Shown: positions 18,675 to 27,960 of the stretch, piece by piece
Position numbering within the stretch: position 1 is the stretch's first letter
Layout of the letters: every line of letters begins with the position of its first letter
NCBI GenBank assembly: GCA_035528395.1
Contig: DATKYR010000128.1
Coordinates: 1 to 42,464, forward strand
Source: NIOZ-UU13 sp035528395
Lineage (GTDB): Bacteria; Planctomycetota; Phycisphaerae; Sedimentisphaerales; Anaerobacaceae
Length of the DNA stretch: 42,464 nucleotides
Direction: 5' to 3'
Translations under genes and position numbers: made by a program
The notes under the pieces: generated by a model
What the model was told of the DNA's origin: nothing
What the model saw: only the letters and a program-made list of their open reading frames with translations
Database searches by the model: none

Positions 18675-18794
18675 CAAAAGCCCCTGAAAAAAACAAAGTT
18701 CAATCGGATTGGGATGGGTGGTTTTACGAAAAAGAAAATGTTGAATTCTCGTGGAGTGAGCAATAATATACCGAAAAAGGGACAGGGGCTTTTG
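18675..18794. repeat. 12-bp inverted repeat pair in a divergent promoter region
   Basis: CAAAAGCCCCTG at 18675-18686 and its exact reverse complement at 18783-18794 flank 96 bp between the divergent ADP-ribosylglycohydrolase and metallophosphoesterase genes. It could be a paired operator or the ends of a small element. Confidence 0.45.
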
Positions 18795-18821
18795 CTAAAA
18801 AATTTTCCTGCGGACAATACA

Positions 18822-19799
18822 ATGGATAAAGAAACTACTATGTGTAACTCCTATAGAGCCAAGGCGGGCAGTCAAAATTGGGTAATTACTCGCCGTGTAT
18901 TTTTGAAATCGTCATTGGCCTCATTGGCTGGACTAACTGTATTACCCCTTTCCTGCGCTCTCAATAGCGCCTCGAGTGCCAAGCTATGTAGGGTACGTTT
19001 CGGCATTGTTACAGATTGCCATTATGCCGATGCCGATACCTTAGGTACGCGCTTCTACCGCGAGTCCCTGGACAAGCTGAATGAGTGCGTGTCATTGATG
19101 AACGCTGAAAAGATTGACTTCCTCATCGAGCTCGGTGATATCAAGGACCAGAACAGACCGCCGGTTGAACAAAGGACTCTTTCGTATCTACAGGCTATTG
19201 AGAAAGTATTCCAGGGATTTAATGGGCCGACTTATCACGTCCTCGGTAATCACGACATGGATAGCATTTCGAAAATACAGTTCCTGACCCACGTGGAGAA
19301 CACGAACATAAAATCCGGCCGCAGCTATTACTCATTCGACTTGAACGGTCTGCGCTGTGTTGTGCTCGACGCCAACTACAGGGCCGACGGTAACGACTAC
19401 GATCACGGCAATTTTGACTGGACCGACGCCAATATACCTTCTGAAGAGCTGGACTGGCTCAGACAAAACCTCGCTGCGGCACCCGGCCCTGTTATCGTTT
19501 TTATTCATCAACTACTCGATGGGACCGGTTCAGTCTATGTGAACAACGCGGCCGATGTCCGACAAATTCTGCAATCTTCCGGCAAAGTGCTCGCCGTATT
19601 TCAGGGCCATCATCATTCAGGAAGCTACAGCAACATTGCGGGAATTCATTACTATACATTGAAGGCGCTCGTTGAAGGCTCCGGTCCAGAAAACAATTCC
19701 TACGCAATTGCCGAAGTCCATCCGGACGGCAGCATTACCATTACCGGGTACCGAAAGGCCGTGAGTAAGCAGCTCACTCTGAGTTTGGCAGTCCCTTAG
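18822..19799 (+). CDS. Exported calcineurin-like metallophosphoesterase
   Basis: A roughly 325-residue metallophosphoesterase. All five metal motifs are visible in order: TDCHYAD, ELGDIKD, LGNHDMD, VIFIHQ and FQGHHHSG. A Tat signal (TRRVFLKS) indicates export. The start is uncertain. ATG 18714 would add 36 residues that overlap the inverted-repeat region, while ATG 18822 or 18840 gives a normal-length Tat leader. None has a strong ribosome binding site. The family covers phosphodiesterases, phosphatases and nucleotidases. A periplasmic phosphate- or phosphodiester-releasing role is likely, with substrate unknown. Confidence 0.85.
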   Translation: MDKETTMCNSYRAKAGSQNWVITRRVFLKSSLASLAGLTVLPLSCALNSASSAKLCRVRFGIVTDCHYADADTLGTRFYRESLDKLNECVSLMNAEKIDFLIELGDIKDQNRPPVEQRTLSYLQAIEKVFQGFNGPTYHVLGNHDMDSISKIQFLTHVENTNIKSGRSYYSFDLNGLRCVVLDANYRADGNDYDHGNFDWTDANIPSEELDWLRQNLAAAPGPVIVFIHQLLDGTGSVYVNNAADVRQILQSSGKVLAVFQGHHHSGSYSNIAGIHYYTLKALVEGSGPENNSYAIAEVHPDGSITITGYRKAVSKQLTLSLAVP

Positions 19800-19842
19800 T
19801 CCCTTAAGCCTGGAGCAACTCCTTGGATGACTTACCAAGGCG

Positions 19843-22251
19843 CTAATTGCTATTGCCCACATGTATGTGCAGGTGGGTGATAGCCTCGTGACCACGTTCA
19901 TTGCTGCGTTGTACCGAGGCTATATAATGACCGGGTTTCTTGTAGCTGTGTTTAGTGACAGCGTAACCCTCTGGATTGTGTACTTGAGCGTTACCATCTG
20001 ATTGTACGGTTATTTTGGGACTGCCATCACCGAAGTCCCATACCTCATCGCCAAACGTAGTACGGAAAGAACGCACCTTAAAGGTGATTTCGTCACCGGG
20101 CTTAATATCGAACGTAGGGTAATAGGCCGCGTGGATAGTAGGTGGTAACTGGTCAGGATGGTTCTTGTCGATTATCTGTACAACAGCAAAGTCGTAGTCA
20201 ATGTTACCGGATGCGTCGGTAGCTTTTAAGATTTCGTTATATTCCCCGGGTTTGTCATAAGTTCGTTTTACTTTCGGGCCGGTAGCTAAAGTCCCGTCGC
20301 AGAACGTCCAGTCAAATTTCTTGATTTTGTCATATCGGCTCCAGGAACGAGTGGCGTCAAGCTCAACTATTTCACCTGTTATTTCACCTGTCCAGGCAAA
20401 ATGATGAGGCCGGGCCACGGCGATTATCTCGGGCTGGTATTCACGTTGATAAGCTTCCCAGATAAAGGCATAGCCATTTTGGATACCCCACAAACCGGAT
20501 GGTTGTTTGCATTGGATGTCGAAATGTAAATGGGACCATCCACCACTGCCGCCTTCCTTTCCAATAATACCAATCTTCTGGCCCATTTTGACGTACCGTC
20601 CCGGCTTTACAGAACTGTCGATTTCGTATAAGTGACTATACCTACAGAACCAACCTCGATCGTCCAGGATATAAATCACATCGTAGCGGGGTGTAACAGG
20701 AGAATCCTCATAGCCGGGCAGTTTCTCCAATCCCGCTGAAACCACCAATCCATTGGTGGCGGCTATTACATCGACCAAACACTCAGCCCCGCCAAAATCC
20801 AATCCATAATGATAGTAGATATTTTTGTTGCCGGGGTTTTCGCCTCCATCTACGAAGACCGGCACATTAGCCATTTGGGTGTCGGTGGCGAACCACCGCT
20901 GTTTGACCGGATAAACAAGAGTCCCCGGTTTTATCCATGGTGAGCCGGCGGGCCAGAGTCTAAGCCTTGCATCTTTGGTCAGGCCCCACGGATTTTCTTT
21001 ACTGCTTTCCTGTAGATAGCCTTTAGTAACCGGACAATCGATTTGAACACCCGCAGCATTAATGGGTAAGTTATATGTGGAAGAGACGAGGGAAACAGTT
21101 TGGCCGTTGACTTCAACCTTTACTACTGCTTGGCGAACAGCATTGCGAATCTCATCTCGAGTTTCCTTTAAATCAAGCAGCTTAATAGTGCCTTCCGAGC
21201 CATCGTGAAGCTGCACGGTTTGGGATTCACCCACGTTCAGGTCTGCCACCGTCACCAACGGGGCCTGAATAAGGGCACGCCGCTCTTTCAACTCACGCCA
21301 CGTAGTCAGGACGATTCCTTCACTTTCGATAAACGCCTTTATGTCAGGATCGGTTAGTAAACGAAGTTCGGCCTCACGATTTGGACCCGAGCCGGAAATG
21401 TATGAGAATACCTCTGTCTGTACGGTACAGTGAACAATAATCTCAGTAATGCCTGGTTTCATATCACGCAGCAGTTGAATCAGCTCGGCCTTTTTCTCCT
21501 CATAATCCTCTGCACTTGTCGGCCGGGTTACAAGATCATCGATAACCGGAAGCCCGGCCCGCCATAATTTCTCCGCAATAGAAAGTACCAGTAGTCTAAG
21601 AGGACCGACTTCATTACTAATATGTTGCATATGCCCGCCGAACATAAGTACCGGTATTTTCTTTTCGATTCCCACCTTCACGTAGCGGTCGATAAATAGC
21701 GGATGGAAGCATGTTCCCATGTGGGAATCCAAATGCGTGGGGACAATACCCATAGACAGGGCCTTGTCGATTTGGGCACGAATTTCGGTTTCGACTTCAT
21801 CAGGTGCGGCATGAGCGGCAACATCGGAAACGTTATGCCATAAGTAGCCATTCGTATCCGCCAGTCCCGGCACAGCCGGTTTGCCGGCGACAGGTCCCCA
21901 ACGATAATTCTTCCATTCCGATGTAAGTGTGAGATGAACACCGGCGTCAGTTTTGGGATTTGCCTTGAGATAATTTGCATACTCCGGCACCCAGGAGCAC
22001 GGCATCATAATGCTCAAAGAGGTGGCGATGCCCTCATCGACGGCCTTGATTGCACCCATGTTTGAATTATGTGACATACCTACGTCGTCCACATGAAAAA
22101 TCACCGCCTTTGTGCCCGACGGCCAACCCAGGCGCTCAGCATATGTCACTTCCTGGGCATGGGTGACAGCCAAACTCGTGAGAATCATAGACAGCAGTAA
22201 GCCGGTTCTCCGCAAGGAGTCCTTAGGACTGACAAGTTGTTTCAATAGCAT
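19843..22251 (-). CDS. YdjC-type deacetylase / M23 peptidase-like / double PKD fusion
   Basis: An 802-residue secreted multidomain protein. Residues 1-32 are a signal peptide. About 40-330 is a YdjC/ChbG carbohydrate deacetylase domain with HVDDVG (D55, D56) and THLDSHMG (H173, D175, H177). About 470-600 is an M23/LytM-like domain with HYGLD (H481, D485), YSHL (H540) and SHLHF (H574, H576), so all zinc ligands of an active peptidase are kept. Two PKD-like Ig domains follow (about 617-697 and 706-798, with WTFCDG and WDFGDG cores). No frameshift is visible. The combination suggests an enzyme that deacetylates and cuts a cell-wall or peptide-bearing glycan, but the individual activities are family-based and their joining is unusual. 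Confidence 0.85.
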   Translation of the reverse strand: MLLKQLVSPKDSLRRTGLLLSMILTSLAVTHAQEVTYAERLGWPSGTKAVIFHVDDVGMSHNSNMGAIKAVDEGIATSLSIMMPCSWVPEYANYLKANPKTDAGVHLTLTSEWKNYRWGPVAGKPAVPGLADTNGYLWHNVSDVAAHAAPDEVETEIRAQIDKALSMGIVPTHLDSHMGTCFHPLFIDRYVKVGIEKKIPVLMFGGHMQHISNEVGPLRLLVLSIAEKLWRAGLPVIDDLVTRPTSAEDYEEKKAELIQLLRDMKPGITEIIVHCTVQTEVFSYISGSGPNREAELRLLTDPDIKAFIESEGIVLTTWRELKERRALIQAPLVTVADLNVGESQTVQLHDGSEGTIKLLDLKETRDEIRNAVRQAVVKVEVNGQTVSLVSSTYNLPINAAGVQIDCPVTKGYLQESSKENPWGLTKDARLRLWPAGSPWIKPGTLVYPVKQRWFATDTQMANVPVFVDGGENPGNKNIYYHYGLDFGGAECLVDVIAATNGLVVSAGLEKLPGYEDSPVTPRYDVIYILDDRGWFCRYSHLYEIDSSVKPGRYVKMGQKIGIIGKEGGSGGWSHLHFDIQCKQPSGLWGIQNGYAFIWEAYQREYQPEIIAVARPHHFAWTGEITGEIVELDATRSWSRYDKIKKFDWTFCDGTLATGPKVKRTYDKPGEYNEILKATDASGNIDYDFAVVQIIDKNHPDQLPPTIHAAYYPTFDIKPGDEITFKVRSFRTTFGDEVWDFGDGSPKITVQSDGNAQVHNPEGYAVTKHSYKKPGHYIASVQRSNERGHEAITHLHIHVGNSN

Positions 22252-22356
22252 AGAACTTCCACCTCCATTCGACCTTCAGTGTTTAGGTCCAGAAAATCCA
22301 CATGGCCACCCGGTCGATGCGCCAGTGTCGAACTACAGCCGTTCCTTCGACTTGGC

Positions 22357-23589
22357 TTATTCTATGGTCCAGAGAGTCACGGACTCCTGGTCTTTCACAA
22401 ATACGCGGTTCCCCGAGATTACCGGATGCGCATAGCTTGGCGTCTCGGCCACCTTGATCTTGGCCAGCTCTGAATATTCACTGTCACTGGGCTTGAAGAC
22501 AATCAGTTCAGAGCTGCTGGGTAGGGCCAGAAGACAAGAGCCAACGTCGAGAATGGCCGCAAAGCCGCTGCGATCTCTTGAGGTTTCGTCGGTCCAGGCA
22601 GTCTTGCCTGTACGAGCGTTGATGCAGTAGAGATTGCCGCGGTTGGACATGCCGAAGAGCAGGCCGTCCTTTAGCACAGGTGTGTTGAACTGTGGGGCGA
22701 GCTCCGGGTTGCTCCAAAGCTCTTTGGCGGCAAAGCCATCCCCTTGCTTCTCGATCCTCACAGCCTTTGCGCCCCGGCCCGCACCGGTATAGATTACCGT
22801 TTGTCCATCGACGATCGGTGTAGCAGCATTGTAAGCCCTACTCACGGGCATGAATGGTAGACTCCACAGGAGCTTCCCATCGGCTACGCCAACAGCCACG
22901 ATGCTTTTCTCCGCCAGCGTTACGATCTGCTTTGTGCCTCCCACGGTCAACAGAGCTGGCGAGGCATACTCCGGGCCTTCGCCGGACCACCGCCATTTCT
23001 CATTGCCGGCAGCCAGGTCATACGCAATGATTGCCCCGTTACCCTGTCCGCCAAGATGCGCGATTACCATCCCGTCCACGATGATAGGCGACATGGACGT
23101 GAAGAATCTGGGCACGACCTTGGGGAACGGGTCCTTGCGCCATACAACCTTGCCGTTGGCGGCGTCCAAACAGGAGAGGACCCCGCCCACGCCTATTGTG
23201 ACGACCTTTCCATCCGCCACTGCGGGCGAGCTTCTGGGTCCCGGGTGCCGGGCAGGCGCTCCGGTTACGGCTTGCGCCGCATACTTACTCTTCCACAGTT
23301 CCTGTCCACTGCCTGCATTCAGACAGAGGATAACCTCATCCTCGCCCTGCCGCGTGAAAACATAGAGCTTGTTGCCAACCAGGGCCGGTGTCGCATCGCC
23401 CGAACCCACGCTGACTTTCCACTTTTGTGTAAATTCCTTTGGCCATTCCTGGGGTGTTGTGAATCCGCTCACCTTACCATCCCGATTGGGTCCTCGCCAC
23501 TGCGGCCAATCCTGCGCGAAAACACAACTGGCGATGAGCAGAACCACACAGCCCACCATCAAGACCCTCGATTGATTTGTGTTTTTCAT
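22357..23589 (-). CDS. Secreted PQQ-like beta-propeller protein (paralogue 1)
   Basis: A 410-residue protein of the PQQ-binding-like/BamB-type propeller family. It has a signal peptide (about 1-26), the planctomycete N-terminal hallmark WPQWRGPNRDG, then repeated propeller blades with W-docking motifs such as LSCLDAANGKVVW and LYCINARTGKTAW. The start at 23589 is chosen because GGAGG lies just upstream. An in-frame start at 23646 would include the conserved leader. No enzyme residues were recognised. The protein likely binds a ligand or scaffolds other secreted enzymes. It has a paralogue directly upstream. Confidence 0.85.
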   Translation of the reverse strand: MKNTNQSRVLMVGCVVLLIASCVFAQDWPQWRGPNRDGKVSGFTTPQEWPKEFTQKWKVSVGSGDATPALVGNKLYVFTRQGEDEVILCLNAGSGQELWKSKYAAQAVTGAPARHPGPRSSPAVADGKVVTIGVGGVLSCLDAANGKVVWRKDPFPKVVPRFFTSMSPIIVDGMVIAHLGGQGNGAIIAYDLAAGNEKWRWSGEGPEYASPALLTVGGTKQIVTLAEKSIVAVGVADGKLLWSLPFMPVSRAYNAATPIVDGQTVIYTGAGRGAKAVRIEKQGDGFAAKELWSNPELAPQFNTPVLKDGLLFGMSNRGNLYCINARTGKTAWTDETSRDRSGFAAILDVGSCLLALPSSSELIVFKPSDSEYSELAKIKVAETPSYAHPVISGNRVFVKDQESVTLWTIE

Positions 23590-23663
23590 AATAACCTCCA
23601 TTTCAATTCCTGCTGAGAAACCCGCACCGAGCTGCACACACAGCACCAGAATACCGGAGCGGT
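23590..23663 (-). promoter_or_regulatory. Conserved 5' leader of PQQ-propeller gene 1
   Basis: These 74 bp are close to identical to the segment upstream of the neighbouring paralogue (25060-25136). The match includes a small GCTG-TGTGTG-CAGC-like hairpin, a CAGCAGGAAT stretch and the ribosome binding site. This is more conservation than expected for ordinary spacer, so a shared promoter/UTR or post-transcriptional element is plausible. Confidence 0.5.
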
Positions 23664-23727
23664 TTCGCCTATTACACTCTAATCCATTCCAGTTGTCAAT
23701 GGCCTGGAGACCATCATTATAAAATCA

Positions 23728-25059
23728 TCATTTTCCAATACAATATAGGTATTTACGACCACGAAGATAGAGCCTGCCTGTTGATACGGCCGGTGAAGCG
23801 CAGAAGAGCTCATTAAGTTTGTTTACGACGAGTATCTCAAATTTCAGACCCGGCTTGATAATATAACACTCGCCGCCCTCCGTCTGGATGTATATCTTGT
23901 CGTCGCCGGCTATCGGTGAGGCTGAAATCGCATTGCGCTCGCCGAGTTGTTGTTTGTCATAAACTATCTTGCCCGTCTGCGCCTCATAGCAGGTCAGAAA
24001 TCCTTTATCCAATGGTATGTAGAGATATTCGCCCATAGCAATGGGTGATGTTACGTATGGGCCGCCCCTGGGATGCATCCATGCCACGCCCTGACTCGAA
24101 GATTGCCTTCTGGCCGGTGTGATATCGCCCGAGGCATCCGGGCGGACCGCAACGATTGGCTGTCGCATTAACATATTGTGCCCGGACGAAATAAACACCA
24201 GTCCCTGGGTGGCAACAGGGGATGGAACTGTTATCATCGAGCCACGCGCGCATTCCCAAAGAAGTTTTCCCGTGGAGGCATCATAACCCCGCATGCGACG
24301 CGTGGCGTTGGTGACGACTATTGTGCGGTCGCCGGACTGAAACAAAAAGGGTGTTGACCAGGATGCATTTTCATTCCTCTCGGTACGCCAGAGAGGTTCT
24401 CCGGTGGTTTTGTTGAAAGCGGCTATGTAGGATTCATCGTCACTGTCGCAATTGACAATGACTGTGTTCCGGAACAGGATGGGTGAGGCGCCCGTTCCCC
24501 AGCCGGATCGCCTGCGCAGGACCCCGAGGTCTCGTTGCCAGACCACGTTTCCGTCGAAATCCACACAGTATAGACCCGCTGAACCAAATGAGGCGAAGAC
24601 GTATTTACCGTCTGTTGCAGGTGTTTCAGAGGCATATGTGTTTTTCGTATGACGGGGTGTCCTTGGTCGCTGCTTCACAACGGCTTTGTCCCAAAGGATG
24701 TTTCCCCGTTCTGCATCGAGGCAGATCACGTTAAACGTATATTCCGAATCGTCGGGTTTATTGCGGTCGCCTCCAAAATACACGCCGCCTCGAAACGTTT
24801 CAACGTTGGGATCTTCAGCAACGGCAGTGGTAACAAAAAGGCGGTTTTCCCAGACAATTGGTGAAGAGTGGCCGGCGCCCGGAATGAGAGTCTTCCACTT
24901 AACACCCTCGTCCTCACTCCATCTTAAGGGAAGGTTTTTTTCGGGTGAGATGCCCCCTCCGTCGCCTCTCCAGCCGGGCCAATTGTGAGCACCAAGATGG
25001 TTTGGGCAAATCAGGTTTACACAGACCAGAACCACACTCAATTGATTTGCCTTTTTCAT
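23728..25059 (-). CDS. Secreted PQQ-like beta-propeller protein (paralogue 2)
   Basis: A 443-residue relative of the downstream propeller gene. It has a signal peptide, the hallmark NWPGWRGDGGGIS, and blades with DAERGNILW, FNKTTGEPLW, DASTGKLLW and YEAQTGKIVY. AAGGAAG precedes the ATG. Both paralogues are on the same strand 138 bp apart, so they probably arose by tandem duplication and then diverged, with this one keeping more blades. No catalytic site was recognised. A role in binding or in organising secreted enzymes is inferred. Confidence 0.85.
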   Translation of the reverse strand: MKKANQLSVVLVCVNLICPNHLGAHNWPGWRGDGGGISPEKNLPLRWSEDEGVKWKTLIPGAGHSSPIVWENRLFVTTAVAEDPNVETFRGGVYFGGDRNKPDDSEYTFNVICLDAERGNILWDKAVVKQRPRTPRHTKNTYASETPATDGKYVFASFGSAGLYCVDFDGNVVWQRDLGVLRRRSGWGTGASPILFRNTVIVNCDSDDESYIAAFNKTTGEPLWRTERNENASWSTPFLFQSGDRTIVVTNATRRMRGYDASTGKLLWECARGSMITVPSPVATQGLVFISSGHNMLMRQPIVAVRPDASGDITPARRQSSSQGVAWMHPRGGPYVTSPIAMGEYLYIPLDKGFLTCYEAQTGKIVYDKQQLGERNAISASPIAGDDKIYIQTEGGECYIIKPGLKFEILVVNKLNELFCASPAVSTGRLYLRGRKYLYCIGK

Positions 25060-25136
25060 AGTAACTTCCTTTTCGTATTCCTGCTGAGAAACTCACATCA
25101 AGCTGCACACACAGCAACAGAATACAGCTAGGGGCC
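25060..25136 (-). promoter_or_regulatory. Conserved 5' leader of PQQ-propeller gene 2
   Basis: Second copy of the leader described at 23590-23663, differing by scattered single bases. It stops matching soon after the shared GAATAC block. Beyond it, up to the isomerase gene at 25406, the only structure seen is the hairpin at 25307-25340. Confidence 0.5.
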
Positions 25137-25306
25137 TGTCTCTTAAACTCTAATCCGCTCCGGGCGATGTGTCAATATTATTTAAACAAAAAATTCATGG
25201 AAACTTCCTCAACCTTCTTGATTGTTCTGCCGGCTTGACGCCAACAGTCTTCCATGTTACACTTTTTTTGTTGCTCAGGTAAGAAAACGCACATGTGGCT
25301 GCGTTA

Positions 25307-25340
25307 CCCCCGTTCTTGCTTTCGAAAGAAAGCACGGGGG
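25307..25340 (+). promoter_or_regulatory. Strong bulged hairpin in the leader of the isomerase gene
   Basis: CCCCCGT (25307-25313) pairs with ACGGGGG (25334-25340), and GCTTTC (25318-25323) pairs with GAAAGC (25328-25333) around a GAAA tetraloop. A 4-nt bulge TCTT sits on the 5' side. It lies 65 bp before the ATG at 25406 and has no U-tract, so it looks like a leader RNA structure rather than a terminator. Confidence 0.5.
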
Positions 25341-25405
25341 TGCAGACAGGTTTTTGGCTGGTTACAGATTTGCCTGACTTTGAAAATGGAATTGGAGAAA
25401 CGATT

Positions 25406-26392
25406 ATGAATGAACCCAAAATGAAACAATCCAAGGCGATATCGAGACGCACGTTTTGCCGGTCGGCGATTACCGCGGCTGTGGCGTTCCACTTTACCAG
25501 GCCGTCCGCTGCAGCGTCGCAGACGAAGAATAGAGTCAAATTCTACAAGAACTTGGGGCACGACCACATCGGCGTCAAGGCCAATCAGCGGCAGGCGCTG
25601 GAGTATGCGGTGAAATATGGTTTTGACAGCATTACCCCCAATCTGGGAGAGTTTGAAAACAAGTCCACCGAGGAGATTCGAGAATGGGTGGAAAAAATGA
25701 AAGAAGAGGGCATTCGATATGGCAGCTGCGGCCTGCCTGTCGAATTCCGCAGAGATGAAGATAGATTTCAGAAAGAGCTAGCGCGGCTGCCCAATCAGGC
25801 GGGCGTTTTGAAGCAATTGGGCGTGAAACGCATGGTGACCTGGATTACGCCCGGTCACAGGGAACTTACGTACCTGCAGAATTTCGAGCAGCACAAAAAA
25901 CGCTTTCGCGAAGTGGCGAAGGTGCTGAAAGACAACGGCATCCAGCTGGGCCTGGAATTCGTTGGGCCCAGAACATCCCGCGTGCGATACCGTTTTCCCT
26001 TTATCTGCACCCAGTCGGGTATGATAGAACTGGCCGAGGCAATCGGAACAGGAAACGTAGGGCTTCTGCTGGATAGCTGGCATTGGTACACCTCACATGG
26101 GACGGTGGAAGAACTGCTTCAGCTCTCGAACAATGACGTCATACACGTTCACGTCAACGACGCCCCATCGGGCATCCCGGTCGATGAGCAAATCGATAAC
26201 AGGCGCAGACTGCCGGTAACCACGGGAGTGATCGACCTGAAAGGATTTATCAACGCCTTAGTGAAAATCGGTTACGATGGGCCGGTTGAGTGTGAGCCCT
26301 TCGACCAGGAATTGCGCAGCATGGAGGCCAATGCAGCATTGCAAAAGACCATCGCATCGCTTAACCGGTTGTGGGATTTGATCACCGTTTAA
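25406..26392 (+). CDS. Exported sugar phosphate isomerase/epimerase family protein
   Basis: A 328-residue xylose-isomerase-like TIM-barrel protein (AP_endonuc_2 fold). It has a Tat signal (SRRTFCRS). Metal-site residues are placed as in the family: LGLEFVG (E), LLLDSWHW (D, H), IHVHVNDAP (H, D) and VECEPF (E). The start at 25406 is supported by GGAG 9 bp upstream. An in-frame start at 25295 would run through the leader hairpin. Tat-exported members are common in planctomycetes and may act on free sugars or inositol-like compounds in the periplasm. Substrate is unknown. Confidence 0.85.
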   Translation: MNEPKMKQSKAISRRTFCRSAITAAVAFHFTRPSAAASQTKNRVKFYKNLGHDHIGVKANQRQALEYAVKYGFDSITPNLGEFENKSTEEIREWVEKMKEEGIRYGSCGLPVEFRRDEDRFQKELARLPNQAGVLKQLGVKRMVTWITPGHRELTYLQNFEQHKKRFREVAKVLKDNGIQLGLEFVGPRTSRVRYRFPFICTQSGMIELAEAIGTGNVGLLLDSWHWYTSHGTVEELLQLSNNDVIHVHVNDAPSGIPVDEQIDNRRRLPVTTGVIDLKGFINALVKIGYDGPVECEPFDQELRSMEANAALQKTIASLNRLWDLITV

Positions 26393-26426
26393 CCAGGATG
26401 AGAGAAATTTAAGAGCAACAAACATT

Positions 26427-27902
26427 ATGAAAACAACTACTAAAACAACACCATATAAATTTCTCAAAATAATGACCGGCTGCGCAAGTAAACTACTGGC
26501 GATTAGCTTTTTATTTTCAGCTTTAACGATAGCTTCAGATCAATGCTGGGGCTCTATGGCGGGTGCAGCGAAGGTCGTTACTTATCCCGCACCTGCCGGC
26601 GAAGCCTTGTCGGCCGACTATGAAGTGCAGGCGGCGGGCCGGCAGGTTGACATATACATGGCCCGCGTTCTCGACCCGCCATTCGCGGGGAAGCGATGGG
26701 ACCACGGTGGTTCGTATTCGTTTGCCAACTTCGACATGTCAGGACGTATCGTAGTCCGCATTGTGTCCAAGCGGTCGCTTAGGAACGTGGTTATCCGGCC
26801 CCTATCATTCGGGGTCCAGCCAACACTGGAGGATGACTATACTCTGAACCTGACACTGGATCGACCGCGAAAGCTCAGCATTGAGCCGGAAGGCAAGAAA
26901 GGCCCCCTGCTGCTGTTTGCGAACCCCCTGGAGACGGATGCACCGAAGCCCGGCGATGAGGGCGTTGTTTATTTTGGCCCCGGGGTGCACAAGCCGGAGA
27001 AGATCGTCTTGCACAGCAACCAGACCCTTTACCTTGCCGGCGGAGCCGTCGTGAAGGCCGAGGTGCTGGCGGAAGGGACTAACATTCGGATTTGTGGACG
27101 CGGTATCCTGGACGGCTCCGACTGGCAGTGGCGTAAAGGCCCGGTGGGCAACCTGATTGCGATCCGCAACAGCACCGACGTCGAAGTGAGTGACATCACG
27201 CTGCGCGGCTCGTCCCATTGGACCATTGTGCCCAGGAACAGTCAGCGGGTAACTATCCGGAACGTGAAGCTCTGCAACTCCCGCGTCCAGAACGATGACG
27301 GCATAAACCCGTGCAACTCCCAGGATGTGCTGGTCACCGATTGCTTCATCCGGAGCGATGACGATTGTGTCGCCCTTAAGGGGCTCGACTTCAGCGGGAC
27401 AAACAGCAATGTTGAACGAATTACGGTGGAGAACTCGGTTCTCTGGTGCGACCGGGCCCGCATCTTCCTGCTCGGACACGAGAGCCGTGCCGCGTTCATG
27501 CGCAACGTAACGCTCCGGAATCTCGACATTATCCACTTCAGCATGACACCATTTCTGTTGGAGCCGGGTGAGGACATGCGGCTGGAGGACATCACAATCG
27601 AGGACATCCGTATCCACGGTGAAGGCCAAAGCCAGCTCGTTCGCCTGCGTCCGGTCGTGAACCAGTATATGCGCAAGAAGGTACCCGGATTCATCCGCAA
27701 TGTGCGGTTCAGAAACGTGACGGTGGAAGGTCAGTCCGGTGATTACCTGGTGCAGATAGAGGGGGCGGACGACGAACATGACGTTCGTGACGTGACCTTC
27801 GAGAACGTTTCGATCGTGGGCTCGAAACTGACGGAAGGGTCAAGGCAAGTGCGCATCGGCAAGCACACTGAAAACGTGCGCTTTCGTAAGGAGGCTCAGT
27901 AA
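26427..27902 (+). CDS. Secreted GH28-like (polygalacturonase family) beta-helix protein
   Basis: A 491-residue glycoside hydrolase family 28-like protein with a signal peptide and a right-handed beta-helix. The typical order is kept: LYLAGGAVV, IRICGRGILDG, NSTDVEVSDITL, QNDDGINPC and RSDDDCVALKG. The acidic catalytic pair (SDDD) and the NDDG motif are recognisable, but the usual GHG appears as GHES and no RIK is obvious, so it is a divergent member that may act on a different glycan. The gene is noticeably G+C richer than its neighbours. ATG 26427 has a weak ribosome binding site. A later in-frame ATG at 26472 also leaves a signal peptide. It likely works with the pectate lyases. Confidence 0.75.
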   Translation: MKTTTKTTPYKFLKIMTGCASKLLAISFLFSALTIASDQCWGSMAGAAKVVTYPAPAGEALSADYEVQAAGRQVDIYMARVLDPPFAGKRWDHGGSYSFANFDMSGRIVVRIVSKRSLRNVVIRPLSFGVQPTLEDDYTLNLTLDRPRKLSIEPEGKKGPLLLFANPLETDAPKPGDEGVVYFGPGVHKPEKIVLHSNQTLYLAGGAVVKAEVLAEGTNIRICGRGILDGSDWQWRKGPVGNLIAIRNSTDVEVSDITLRGSSHWTIVPRNSQRVTIRNVKLCNSRVQNDDGINPCNSQDVLVTDCFIRSDDDCVALKGLDFSGTNSNVERITVENSVLWCDRARIFLLGHESRAAFMRNVTLRNLDIIHFSMTPFLLEPGEDMRLEDITIEDIRIHGEGQSQLVRLRPVVNQYMRKKVPGFIRNVRFRNVTVEGQSGDYLVQIEGADDEHDVRDVTFENVSIVGSKLTEGSRQVRIGKHTENVRFRKEAQ

Positions 27903-27960
27903 AGTCAGGTTCAGTGGTTGAGAAACATGCCTTTCCCCTCCATCAGGGCAAAAAAGGGCT

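Noticed and set aside
26805..27779. 324-codon minus-strand ORF
   Set aside because: Antisense to the GH28-like gene; it is open because that gene is G+C rich at third positions.
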